Positions 34,859-42,935 of a DNA stretch of 57,515 bases are shown one piece after another. This stretch comes from an uncultured Bacilli bacterium (GTDB lineage: Bacteria; Bacillota_I; Bacilli_A; RF39; UBA660). Made by a program: the position numbers and the translations under genes. Below the pieces are notes generated by a model. That model ran no database searches, had not been told where the DNA came from, and worked only from the letters and a program-made list of their open reading frames with translations. The stretch spans positions 1-57,515 of the forward strand of contig CANRAC010000001.1 of assembly GCA_947628495.1 (NCBI GenBank), written 5' to 3'. The first letter of the stretch is position 1. Each line of letters begins with the position of its first letter.

Positions 34859-36118
34859 CTAATAAATTGATGTCGTCTCTTTGTCTGGACGAAACTTTTT
34901 AAGGCGAGGAAATCGAAGTGATTTTTTATCACCGCCTTTTGATTGACTTATATCGAAGTATGCAACTTCTATTATTTTGCCAATAAATGCTTCTGGATTG
35001 TCTGCTCCTCTTATCTCGTCAGACATACCAGCAACATTAACTCTTATTGTATGGTTATCGTCTTCACAGATAAATGAACCAATCATACCTTCATATTTAC
35101 CTTTACCCTCATTCCAGCCAACTATTCTCAAGTCCATTGTCTGAGTCTTCTTGTACTTTAAAAGTGCATCAGTTCTTTTACCACTTTGATAACCTGCATC
35201 TGGGTCGCGAAGAATAAGTCCTTCTCCACCTTGATTAACAATAAAATCTAATAACTCATCTAATTGCCAATTGTACTCTACGTTAGGGTATAACCACAAT
35301 TTGTCAAGTGTCTTTAATATTGTGCAATCTTTGCCAATATCTTCGTCAATATACTCATAAAGTATTCTACGGCGGTCTTCATAACTCAACTTAGGCTCAA
35401 TGATGTCATAGATATAATAGTGAAGTTGTGTTTTATCTGTAAACTTCCCATTTATTGCTCCAGAAGTTTTATTAAAGTCTCTAGAACCCGCATGGCCTAA
35501 AGTCATTACTTCACCATCAAAGATTAAATCAATAGGTGCCCAGTCCATATCAAAGTTAACCTTTAAAGGTTTGCCGGACCTAGCAAAGAATTCCCATTTA
35601 AGTTCGTCATTATTAAAGCGAGCAATGCATCTGTTGCCGTCTAGTTTCTCTTGAACATAATAATATTGTTCGTGAAACGAGTCAGGATACCTTTTAGCCA
35701 ACATTGGAGATATATTGGTTATCATATTATTCTTATTTGAATAACCTAATCTCCACTCTCGATTAACTAGTTGTCTTATAAAGTCTCGAGCCTCTACTGG
35801 AGTATACACGCATGCTAAGAATATGTCGTCATATGTGTTTGACAATGTTTTTAAGAAATACTCAATGAACCCTTTTATCGAGTAATTGTCATAAGTCCCA
35901 CGATAGATATTAGTATCATAATCTATATATGTGAAACCTACTTTATGCCTACCAGCGAGGACCTCAAAACAATAATCAAGGTCCTCTAGCAGGCCGGGAC
36001 ACGAAGAGAACCTACAAGTGAAGTTTTTCACCAAGTCCTCTTTTGCTAATTTGCCGGAAGTTCTCTCTAGGTCAATAAATAGTTCTTCTATGAAATTACA
36101 ACGTTCTACTAAGTCCAT
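34859..36118 (-). CDS. ATP-dependent DNA ligase
   Basis: This 419-residue enzyme seals nicks. The nucleotidyl-transfer lysine is in EKLDGNR near residue 158, followed by FDGEVMT (motif III area), GGEGLILR (motif IV) and LLKYKK (motif V). The C-terminal part (MDLRIVGWNEGKGKYEGMIGS, then LRFPRLKKFR) is an OB-fold domain. The first 120 residues are an extra domain not needed for catalysis. A GGAGGT site precedes the ATG. Confidence 0.9.
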   Translation of the reverse strand: MDLVERCNFIEELFIDLERTSGKLAKEDLVKNFTCRFSSCPGLLEDLDYCFEVLAGRHKVGFTYIDYDTNIYRGTYDNYSIKGFIEYFLKTLSNTYDDIFLACVYTPVEARDFIRQLVNREWRLGYSNKNNMITNISPMLAKRYPDSFHEQYYYVQEKLDGNRCIARFNNDELKWEFFARSGKPLKVNFDMDWAPIDLIFDGEVMTLGHAGSRDFNKTSGAINGKFTDKTQLHYYIYDIIEPKLSYEDRRRILYEYIDEDIGKDCTILKTLDKLWLYPNVEYNWQLDELLDFIVNQGGEGLILRDPDAGYQSGKRTDALLKYKKTQTMDLRIVGWNEGKGKYEGMIGSFICEDDNHTIRVNVAGMSDEIRGADNPEAFIGKIIEVAYFDISQSKGGDKKSLRFPRLKKFRPDKETTSIY

Positions 36119-36130
36119 TTTTACCTCCTA

Positions 36131-36709
36131 CTACTTAGTGTTTAAATATGCGAAATACAACAATTCGCCAGTTATCTCGTTAATAGACAACCTATTAGAC
36201 CAATCATAAATTGCAAAGTTATATTTATTTGTATTTGCCTGAACAACAGACATAGCAAAATCATATACTTTAGACAATTCTTTATGTCGTTCTAATGCAA
36301 CAGGATTGTCGTCACCACGAGCATTCATTGCCTCTTCAGCATTCTTTGTTCTACAATAAACAATAAATATTCTTTTATTATACTTTTTAATAAAGTCAAT
36401 AAGTTTATTTATTGTTGTAACTGACTTGAAATTATCAAAGATACGATAAACTATATCACTGATAGGTCCTCGGTCCATAATGTGTATGTCACCATCAGTT
36501 GCCATCATTTTCAATCTGTGATATAATTCTTTTTCTGTTACCCTATCTCGCTTTGCCGGATGAGTGGACACCCTGGTCTCAGCAACCGGGTCTATTATTG
36601 TTTGCCTGCTTATATTTAATGCAGCTCTTTTCTCTTCTAGTGCTTTATATAAGTGATTTGCTAAAGTTGTTTTACCTGAACCATCTGGTCCTTCTAAATA
36701 AATAATCAT
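36131..36709 (-). CDS. Thymidylate kinase-like P-loop kinase
   Basis: This 192-residue kinase has P-loop GPDGSGKTT at residues 7-15 and MDRGPISDIVY near 77, the DR-type motif of thymidylate and deoxynucleoside kinases. It would phosphorylate dTMP to dTDP. The lid region is less typical, so another deoxynucleoside monophosphate or a nucleoside could be the substrate. It starts directly after the stop of a tiny membrane protein (TAAATG). Confidence 0.75.
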   Translation of the reverse strand: MIIYLEGPDGSGKTTLANHLYKALEEKRAALNISRQTIIDPVAETRVSTHPAKRDRVTEKELYHRLKMMATDGDIHIMDRGPISDIVYRIFDNFKSVTTINKLIDFIKKYNKRIFIVYCRTKNAEEAMNARGDDNPVALERHKELSKVYDFAMSVVQANTNKYNFAIYDWSNRLSINEITGELLYFAYLNTK

Positions 36710-36883
36710 TTAGTCGCCTCCATTCATAAACATAGTGATTTCTGTAATTAACCTCATAGCCTTAATGACAATCATAACTACACACATAACAGTTAGAATG
36801 ATTGCTAACCATAAAGGCAAGAAGATTGCCTGAGACGCAAATAGCGTCCAGATAAAGAAAATAAGAATACCATATGCTATCAT
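36710..36883 (-). CDS. Tiny membrane protein, 57 aa
   Basis: This reading frame on the minus strand starts at 36883 with GGAGGATGA upstream and overlaps the previous tiny gene's stop (ATGA). It ends directly against the kinase start. It has two hydrophobic segments (residues about 4-24 and 26-42) with MIAY at the N-terminus, shared with its neighbour, so the two may be diverged duplicates. Function is unknown. Confidence 0.65.
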   Translation of the reverse strand: MIAYGILIFFIWTLFASQAIFLPLWLAIILTVMCVVMIVIKAMRLITEITMFMNGGD

Positions 36884-37035
36884 GCTTCATCCTCCTTCGA
36901 CAAAAATAATCTTATACCAAATATCACTGCATTAACTATCACTAGCAAACCAGCGACAAGAGATATAACAACTTTTAACCAGATTGGGGCACTGGTAAAC
37001 CAAGTTAAGATTAAAATCAAAATGTATGCTATCAT
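36880..37035 (-). CDS. Tiny membrane protein, 51 aa
   Basis: This frame starts at 37035, overlapping the deaminase stop (AAAATGA), with GGAGG inside the deaminase's last codons as its ribosome site. It encodes two hydrophobic segments (residues about 3-18 and 21-44) and starts MIAY like the next gene. The tandem pair is coupled by overlapping stops and starts. Function is unknown. Confidence 0.65.
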   Translation of the reverse strand: MIAYILILILTWFTSAPIWLKVVISLVAGLLVIVNAVIFGIRLFLSKEDEA

Positions 37036-37814
37036 TTTGCCTCCTTACTATAAAATTTTGTTACTAGACTATTCTCGAGTCTATCATACTTGACTGGGTA
37101 CAAGAGACCCAGCTGATTAGCCCATATATCATTAGTCAACTGAATATAATCTTCAGTGTTCCATTTGTCTTTGTGCAACTGACTGAAGTATATTCGAGTA
37201 GCTCCTTGCTCGATTAGTTTATGCAAACAATCAAAACAAGGCTCTAACAAAGAGAGAACTGTATATGGACCATATTTGTTATCTATCTCGTCTTTGTATT
37301 CTAAGTATCTAATATATCTCATTAGCACTTCTTCGGCATGTAGCATCTCACCATCAATCTCTTGATTAAACGAATATGCAACTACTTTATAACCTGAACA
37401 TATAAGACAAGAGGTTTTAATATCGGGGTCAGTAGAGTATTTAGCAACTTCGATAAGGTCTTTATAGTTATCTGACAGTATGTCATAAGTTTTATCGAGT
37501 ACACCAAACCCTATGTCTATCTCTGGAACAAATATAACCGGTAGGCCATGTTCTCGTGCCGACCGAATTAGCTGCAGCTTATGTGACTTCCAGGTCGGTT
37601 GTGATTTGTAGTTTTTCATTGTTAAAACTAAGAACTGTGAATATGAATCAAGAGCATCGTCCCAAAACTCAACAATTTTACCCATTGCTGTGTTTTGGTC
37701 ACTAATGACATTATCTTCTGTCAAGCGAAGTTTGTCATTTTTATTAAAGTTATAATAATTACCATAATAGAATGCATCAATAACTTTTGTTGCGTTGTTA
37801 ATTCTCAAGCCCAT
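37032..37814 (-). CDS. dCMP deaminase-like protein with N-terminal extension
   Basis: This 260-residue protein has a zinc cytidine/deoxycytidylate deaminase domain in its second half: LHAEEV near 160 and EPCFDC near 195, giving the zinc ligands and catalytic Glu, followed by GATRIYFSQ. It would convert dCMP to dUMP. The first 125 residues are an extra domain not seen in ordinary phage dCMP deaminases (about 150-190 residues in total). The ATG at 37814 has GGAGGAG upstream and overlaps the preceding sigma-like gene by 17 bases. Confidence 0.75.
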   Translation of the reverse strand: MGLRINNATKVIDAFYYGNYYNFNKNDKLRLTEDNVISDQNTAMGKIVEFWDDALDSYSQFLVLTMKNYKSQPTWKSHKLQLIRSAREHGLPVIFVPEIDIGFGVLDKTYDILSDNYKDLIEVAKYSTDPDIKTSCLICSGYKVVAYSFNQEIDGEMLHAEEVLMRYIRYLEYKDEIDNKYGPYTVLSLLEPCFDCLHKLIEQGATRIYFSQLHKDKWNTEDYIQLTNDIWANQLGLLYPVKYDRLENSLVTKFYSKEAK

Positions 37815-38622
37815 ATAGCTCCTCCACTTTATGCTCACTTCTCCATTTCAACAATCTACGATATAACGACAATGGTAGATAGTTTGGTGTATAGTTTATT
37901 ATTTGGTCAATCTCACGCTCGCTAAACGTTTTACGTAATAACGCTTTGGCACAGGACAATAGATTACGATACTCTAAGCTCTCTTCATTTGGTGCTTCTT
38001 CAGCAGGTATTATATCTGACATAAATAAAGCTTTACCATCAGCATCTACTGCCAATATTGTGTCTAGTGACTGAACATTGTCATTTGACATATTTAATCT
38101 TTTACGATTAAACCTTAAGTCACACAAAACAGAATTGTATATTGACTTTTTCAAATAGGACAAATTACCCATATAAATAGTGCCCTTCTTGTAGAGAGAC
38201 AATAAGGTTATGTAAACCTCACTCAATGCATCGCTGAAGGTCCAGTCGAATGAGTGAGAAATATCTGATGCAACTTTCTTGCACCAATTGTCCTTAGTAT
38301 CTAACCATTGTTCAAATGGTGGATTGACAAACACGTTTGTGTATTTATACGATTTTGCAGTATCACACTTAAATAAAAATAGTTCCCAGGCCTTGCCGAG
38401 CTCTTCTGCCGATACCTCAATTCCGCTATATGAGTTACGTTTAATCAAATAAAGATTAAGAACCTGCATTCTTGGCCCATTCTTTATTGACTCTTTTAGT
38501 GAGAACAAATAACCAATTATTGCATCATTGCTCACTATATCAGCATAATTATCACGCTCCCAGTCCTGGAAACTATTTACATTATTAAGTATGAATTGTT
38601 TAATATAAAACTTATTTTTCAT
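37798..38622 (-). CDS. Second sigma-like transcription factor (putative)
   Basis: This 274-residue protein has a region 2-like segment near residues 130-180 (FSDALSEVYITLLSLYKKGTI, then YLKKSIYNSVLCDLRFNRKR), and a region 4-like helix-turn-helix near 235-265 (FSEREIDQIINYTPNYLPLSLYRRLLKWR). The first 110 residues are unusual for sigma factors. It could be a promoter-specific factor distinct from the 177-residue one. Homology is weak by eye, so another DNA-binding role is possible. Confidence 0.5.
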   Translation of the reverse strand: MKNKFYIKQFILNNVNSFQDWERDNYADIVSNDAIIGYLFSLKESIKNGPRMQVLNLYLIKRNSYSGIEVSAEELGKAWELFLFKCDTAKSYKYTNVFVNPPFEQWLDTKDNWCKKVASDISHSFDWTFSDALSEVYITLLSLYKKGTIYMGNLSYLKKSIYNSVLCDLRFNRKRLNMSNDNVQSLDTILAVDADGKALFMSDIIPAEEAPNEESLEYRNLLSCAKALLRKTFSEREIDQIINYTPNYLPLSLYRRLLKWRSEHKVEELYGLEN

Positions 38623-38643
38623 TTACCCCTCCTATTCGGTTTA

Positions 38644-38886
38644 TTACAATTTACTTATTTGACCATTCTCTTTATAAACAAGAAAATTGTCTACAATTGC
38701 ATTGACTTTGTTTCTGACGACATCATCATTTGCATAAAGATACATAAATGCCCTGACGGCAGCGCTCTGACACTTTGACTTACCGCTCTTTGTTAAAGCA
38801 ATCAAGAAGTTCGCTTTCTCCAGCTCATTTACATACATATTCCACTTCTTTGAGTGTTCTGTCATTGAATTTACTTTTCTAGGCAT
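38644..38886 (-). CDS. Small basic helical protein, 80 aa
   Basis: This 80-residue protein is helical with a basic N-terminus and AAVRAFMYLYANDDVVRNKVNAIV in the middle, resembling a small DNA-binding or adaptor fold. It has an AGGAGGT site and precedes the second sigma-like gene. No family was recognised. Confidence 0.5.
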   Translation of the reverse strand: MPRKVNSMTEHSKKWNMYVNELEKANFLIALTKSGKSKCQSAAVRAFMYLYANDDVVRNKVNAIVDNFLVYKENGQISKL

Positions 38887-38942
38887 TCAACCTCCTATAG
38901 TTGTTGTTTTTAATTTTTAAGACATCCTAAAAATTAGCATTT

Positions 38943-38971
38943 GTATTAGGGTCCTAAGTGGACCCTAATAC
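38943..38971 (-). terminator. Strong 12-bp hairpin, possible terminator or processing site
   Basis: GTATTAGGGTCC pairs perfectly with GGACCCTAATAC around a five-base loop. It lies just after the 229-residue gene in the leftward direction. Neither side has a long T-run, so partial termination or RNase processing is as likely as full termination. Confidence 0.55.
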
Positions 38972-38990
38972 TCTTGACTAATTTAATTAT

Positions 38991-39680
38991 TTACATATCT
39001 TCGTCTTCAGCTTGGCTAGCACGCAATGCAGCAAGAAGTTTTTCAGCTTTGGTTAATTCATTAGCTTTTCTCTTCTCAGCCCTGATTGCTTTTTCTTCGT
39101 CAGTTAATGGACCACGTTTAGCACGAGGAGCATTAGCTTTGTTCTCTTGAGCAATAGCAATCAATTCATTGTAACGATTGTATTCTTGTTCAGAGAACAT
39201 GTCCATAAAGCTCTTAGGACCTGCAACACTTGCAGCAACTGGAGCACCAGTTTTAAGTGCATTGATGTATGCTTCCAATTCTTCAACTGTCATGTCTTCT
39301 GGTTTCTTTTTCTTACCAGCAGCTTTAGTTGCTTTGAAAGCTTCTACTGCACCATTAACAAGAGTTTCATACTCTTCAGCTTGGTCAGCATCTAGGTATT
39401 TAACAATTGCTTGTTTAACACCACTAGTGCCTAAAATACGAGGAGCAGTAGTTTTTACTTCAACTGTTACTTCACCATCTGCTTGAGTAGCTTCAAACAA
39501 TTCTTCACTGAAGTATTGTCTGTTAGTTACATTACCCTTAGGTAATTTAATCCAGTGTTTGCCATCTGGATGCTTGTCATTTTTCTTAGAAGTTTCAACC
39601 CATACAGGTACTTCAACTGGTACAGTACCGTCACAAGCGTCAAAGTAGTACTTGTCACCGTTTTTAATAATTTTTGCCAT
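38991..39680 (-). CDS. Charged protein of unknown function, 229 aa
   Basis: This 229-residue protein is started at the ATG with AAAGGAG rather than an in-frame codon 27 bases upstream. The first 75 residues are beta-type, while the rest is rich in Lys, Ala and Glu and predicted helical, with a basic KAAGKKKK patch near 122 and an acidic C-terminus. It is the first gene after a phage-type promoter and has its own hairpin-bounded unit, suggesting high expression. A DNA-binding role is possible. Confidence 0.55.
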   Translation of the reverse strand: MAKIIKNGDKYYFDACDGTVPVEVPVWVETSKKNDKHPDGKHWIKLPKGNVTNRQYFSEELFEATQADGEVTVEVKTTAPRILGTSGVKQAIVKYLDADQAEEYETLVNGAVEAFKATKAAGKKKKPEDMTVEELEAYINALKTGAPVAASVAGPKSFMDMFSEQEYNRYNELIAIAQENKANAPRAKRGPLTDEEKAIRAEKRKANELTKAEKLLAALRASQAEDEDM

Positions 39681-39745
39681 AATTTTTCTCCTTTTACTTT
39701 TTGACAAATTTTATTTGACAAATAACTAATTAGTCAGAGCTGGAT

Positions 39746-39872
39746 GATAGCGGAACATCCATTTTTAAACTCTTTAGCGGATGACCAATATTTTTATTTA
39801 TCATATTATATTATATTCATTTTAGAATAAAATTATTCACTATTTTATGAACATATTTTACTCTCCGCTATC
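39746..39872. repeat. Inverted repeat flanking a promoter (GATAGCGGA / TCCGCTATC)
   Basis: GATAGCGGA at 39746-39754 and TCCGCTATC at 39864-39872 are perfect nine-base inverted copies, with a third, degenerate copy TTTAGCGGA at 39773-39781. They bracket the promoter at 39803-39841, so they could be operator sites or RNA-level elements. Confidence 0.5.
39801..39841 (-). promoter_or_regulatory. Phage-type promoter before the 229-aa gene
   Basis: On the minus strand AGTG (39841-39838), exactly 22 bases, then TATAATATAATAT (39815-39803). The 18-base segment GAATATAATATAATATGA (39818-39801) is identical to the terS promoter at 44991-45008 on the other strand. The leader is about 120 bases. Confidence 0.7.
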
Positions 39873-39879
39873 TTTTTAT

Positions 39880-40356
39880 CTAGTCGCGAGATGGTAAGTC
39901 GTTTTGTGCGAGTATCTTGCGCATTGTTCTACGAACATAATTATAAATCTCATAGAACCTGTCCTCGTTCATAACGTCAGTTAGCATCTGCGACCCAACA
40001 AAGAGTATACCTGGTGTGAGCGTAGCAGTAAAGTGATATGTGTCTGTGGTTAAATACACGTCCAACATTACTTTTATATCGCCACCAGGTCCTTCATACT
40101 GGTTAGTATAAGTCTGAATAGCACCGTCAGCAACCGACTTCAACAAAACAAATCGACGAGATTTCATGGTCGCTATAACGTCATCCGGCTTCAGCTTTAG
40201 AACCGGCGGATGTTTCGACATGAAATCTGAAAAAGATAATCGAGCTCCATCGCTTGCCGGACGGTCAGGACTGGTAGAACTAGCAGAAGTTGTGTCTTTT
40301 TCTTTGTCAACTACTCCATCAGATATATTTAAAGAACTAATTTCTTTGCTTTTCAT
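39880..40356 (-). CDS. Unknown protein, 158 aa
   Basis: This 158-residue protein has a Ser/Asp/Lys-rich, probably disordered first 45 residues and a mixed alpha/beta rest with no motif recognised. Its ATG is three bases from the stop of the HTH-containing gene, with AAAGGAGGTG as ribosome site. It is the last gene of the third leftward unit before the next promoter. Confidence 0.55.
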   Translation of the reverse strand: MKSKEISSLNISDGVVDKEKDTTSASSTSPDRPASDGARLSFSDFMSKHPPVLKLKPDDVIATMKSRRFVLLKSVADGAIQTYTNQYEGPGGDIKVMLDVYLTTDTYHFTATLTPGILFVGSQMLTDVMNEDRFYEIYNYVRRTMRKILAQNDLPSRD

Positions 40357-40701
40357 TTAATCACCTCCTTTTAAACCTTTTTCTCTTGCGAGCTGCTTGT
40401 GCCTGTAATAAGTCCGCAAGCTTATCCCAGCAGCATCCGCAGCCTCTTGGTCCTTTTTAGTCTGAGTGATATTACACTCTTCTAAATACTTCAAGAATAA
40501 CTCATCTTCTTCAGCAAAGATATCGTCATGCTTCTCGAACACATCAATCAAAACAAAGTTTGGTCTTTTATGAGAGATACTAGAGTGAGCTGAGTTATTC
40601 GTATAACGACGCAGTTCCCGCACGCTACAGCCCACATCTATCAGCATCTCATCTCTGTCATACACAGCAATCAAATACCTATCTTTGTATAACCCCTTCA
40701 T
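40357..40701 (-). CDS. Small helix-turn-helix protein (putative)
   Basis: This 114-residue protein ends with a segment like a sigma-region-4 or transposase-type helix-turn-helix, AADAAGISLRTYYRHKQLAR, near residues 85-105. The first 60 residues resemble a small beta domain. It may regulate early-to-middle transcription. The ribosome site is GAGGAG. Confidence 0.5.
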   Translation of the reverse strand: MKGLYKDRYLIAVYDRDEMLIDVGCSVRELRRYTNNSAHSSISHKRPNFVLIDVFEKHDDIFAEEDELFLKYLEECNITQTKKDQEAADAAGISLRTYYRHKQLAREKGLKGGD

Positions 40702-40727
40702 AATGCTTCTCCTCTTTTGTCTATGTA

Positions 40728-41270
40728 CTAGTCATCTTGTAGATAGGACAGACAAGTTGGTCCTATCCCGAGCTCGACAGACTCAGGTGTAGTTAGTTTT
40801 CTACCGCAACAAGCACATCTACCAGACATATAAAAGTGACAAGTATCTGGCCACGGTTGCTCTGGGTTCTTGACTATTTGCAAGAATGCACTGAGCATCT
40901 TAAGGTCCATACCTTTATGCGCACTTGCCCACGTTATATTACCTGTATCGTTGTAGATTAAACCAATGTAGCGATAATCGTTCTCATTATCTGGTCCATA
41001 TAGACGATAGATAAGATACCTCGAACAAATATTTTCATTCTTACGTTGATATATCTTATAAGTATATCTTTGATTTACCTTAGTTGACTCTATTGTAAAC
41101 GTGGCATTGCCGGCGAACAAATAACGCCAGATGTCGGCTTTCTTTTTCTTCAATGGTAAGTTTAACTCTTTTAGAGCAAGACTTATATGCACAAGTCCTG
41201 TCTCCTGTGCCAACTGCACATACCTTGCTGTTGTTTCCTCGGGTGTTTCTTTGTGTTCTGTGTTACTCAT
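40728..41270 (-). CDS. Protein with DUF6011-like zinc motif
   Basis: This 180-residue protein ends with RCACCGRKLTTPESVELGIGPTC, the four-Cys pattern of DUF6011-type domains found in phage and actinobacterial proteins. The middle is beta-type and contains many Tyr. The ATG at 41270 has GGAGGAG upstream; an in-frame codon 33 bases earlier has no such site. It may bind nucleic acid. Confidence 0.6.
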   Translation of the reverse strand: MSNTEHKETPEETTARYVQLAQETGLVHISLALKELNLPLKKKKADIWRYLFAGNATFTIESTKVNQRYTYKIYQRKNENICSRYLIYRLYGPDNENDYRYIGLIYNDTGNITWASAHKGMDLKMLSAFLQIVKNPEQPWPDTCHFYMSGRCACCGRKLTTPESVELGIGPTCLSYLQDD

Positions 41271-41649
41271 TTTCTCCTCCTCTGTTTTCTTCGTCATATT
41301 CAAGAGTTATATCTTGACTTATAGAACTGCGGAGCTGTGCCAATAGCAACTCAGCTTGTTCTATCTCGCTCTCTCGCTCCTCTTTTGCTCTTTGTGGGTC
41401 AAACGATGTAGGCTGAGCAATTATTCTGTTCTTCTGAGATAGTTCTCTATTTATTCTATCTATCTCGTCTTGTGGCGTTGCAACCCAATTATCTGTATTC
41501 TTGTCACGGGTCCATTTACTTCGCAACGTCCCATTCTGATTGTACTTAATATATGTTCTAGCATTGTCAAACAAGTTAGTAGTTAATTCTTTTGGCAGCT
41601 CTGAGCTGGCTACCTCTTCTCTGAACTCTGTGTTATTAGATAAGGTCAT
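41263..41649 (-). CDS. Unknown charged protein, 128 aa
   Basis: This 128-residue protein is rich in Glu, Arg, Asn and Gln, with a likely coiled coil near 85-115. The ATG at 41649 is nine bases past an AAGGAG site, better spaced than another ATG three codons upstream. It overlaps both neighbours. A degenerate promoter-like sequence lies just upstream. No family was recognised. Confidence 0.5.
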   Translation of the reverse strand: MTLSNNTEFREEVASSELPKELTTNLFDNARTYIKYNQNGTLRSKWTRDKNTDNWVATPQDEIDRINRELSQKNRIIAQPTSFDPQRAKEERESEIEQAELLLAQLRSSISQDITLEYDEENRGGENE

Positions 41650-41938
41650 CTTCTTCATCTCCTTCTATAATATTATATGCAACAAGTGCATCATATATGT
41701 CACTATAATGTGAACTTAGCAACGCCTCATGTGACTCATAGACACTAGCAGCAGGGAAGTATTCTATAGGTTTCGGAGCATTCATAATACTTGTTGCATT
41801 CACATACATGACAACAATAATATCATACGACTGTGGTATTTCTTCACCATCGCGTAGGAACTGATAGATTTCACCAAATAGCAAGTGTTGATTTTTATAG
41901 AGATTCTCAACTAACTCTTTCTTCTGTTGATTAGTCAT
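41636..41938 (-). CDS. Unknown acidic protein, 100 aa
   Basis: This 100-residue protein is acidic, mostly helical, with a Lys-rich first ten residues and an acidic C-terminus (EGDEEDD). AAAGGAGGG precedes the ATG. It lies in a run of tightly packed leftward genes of unknown role, some of which may act on the host. Confidence 0.5.
   Translation of the reverse strand: MTNQQKKELVENLYKNQHLLFGEIYQFLRDGEEIPQSYDIIVVMYVNATSIMNAPKPIEYFPAASVYESHEALLSSHYSDIYDALVAYNIIEGDEEDDLI
41665..41704 (-). promoter_or_regulatory. Possible weaker phage-type promoter inside a gene
   Basis: On the minus strand AGTG (41704-41701), 23 bases instead of 22, then TATAATATTAT. It lies within the coding sequence of the 100-residue gene, just upstream of the 128-residue gene. 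The extra base and coding location make this uncertain. Confidence 0.3.
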
Positions 41939-41955
41939 ATTAACCCTCCTTTTAA

Positions 41956-42906
41956 CTAATCCCTGTCATTATCGAAAATCGCCTTGTCGCGCAACCAAAG
42001 AGTCATGAACTCTTCTACGGCTTGGTCGACCTGACCCATGTCAACCTTTTCTCTAGCCTCTCTGTTAATGGCAGCTAGAGACTTGTGTGCATTGAGTGGG
42101 TCCTCTAAGAGTTTGCTCTTGATTGCCTCCTGTACTTTACTTATCTCTAAGTCCCGCACTCTAGCTCTCATGTTCGTAAACTCCTTAGAAGATATCACCT
42201 GCATATACTTCTCTTGCTGCAACTCGATAACCTTCGAAGCATACTCAGGCATAAACTCACTGGAGCCAGGATGATGTTCTAAATTGAATGTAAACTCATT
42301 GTCTAGTAATTCGTCACAAACAATTAAATAATCTTCCTTCCAGTGCTTATAGGTCCAACGAAGGTAATCTTCTTCGCGGACATGATACAACCGACAAAAT
42401 AAATCTAAGTAAGTAGTTGCCCTTGTCAGAAATATCTCTTGCTTAAAGAGTTGCCCATCTTCTTCTGTAAATTGAGTGGGAGCGGCAAGGTCCTGCAATG
42501 CCTCAAACCTATAACGCTCTAAGTCCACACTATAACCTTTTATATGCTTGATGGTCCGCTCCTTCTTAACCCCATGTATAACAACAGAATAATAACCCTC
42601 ACGCACCTGGTCCTCTTTTATAGCAGGCATAAAAATCGAGTTTATATCTTGCTCTATAACAAGAGAATTATATGTTATCTCTCGGTTTAAAAGACGGGCT
42701 CGCAATGCAGCGTAGATAGCACGTGGTGATTTTTGCACTCCGTATGTGGCAATACGGTGTGTGCCCTTATCAGACCGTACTTTGGAGTTGGGTCCTCGAG
42801 TTTTGCCCTTATCGGACCTTGATTTTCTACCATTCGATAGAACTCCTAAGCCCTCTAGCTCCTTAAGCAATTCTTGTTTTGATTTGTCGTTAGGATTTGT
42901 GTCCAT
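41956..42906 (-). CDS. Unknown protein with RSDKG repeats, 316 aa
   Basis: This 316-residue protein is the first gene after the promoter at 42996-43034. The N-terminal 50 residues are basic and contain the repeated motif SRSDKG and VRSDKG, probably a disordered nucleic-acid-binding tail. The rest is helical, with a Glu/Lys-rich C-terminal third. No domain was recognised. Confidence 0.55.
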   Translation of the reverse strand: MDTNPNDKSKQELLKELEGLGVLSNGRKSRSDKGKTRGPNSKVRSDKGTHRIATYGVQKSPRAIYAALRARLLNREITYNSLVIEQDINSIFMPAIKEDQVREGYYSVVIHGVKKERTIKHIKGYSVDLERYRFEALQDLAAPTQFTEEDGQLFKQEIFLTRATTYLDLFCRLYHVREEDYLRWTYKHWKEDYLIVCDELLDNEFTFNLEHHPGSSEFMPEYASKVIELQQEKYMQVISSKEFTNMRARVRDLEISKVQEAIKSKLLEDPLNAHKSLAAINREAREKVDMGQVDQAVEEFMTLWLRDKAIFDNDRD

Positions 42907-42935
42907 TCAGTCTCCTTTTAATCAAAAGTTGATTT

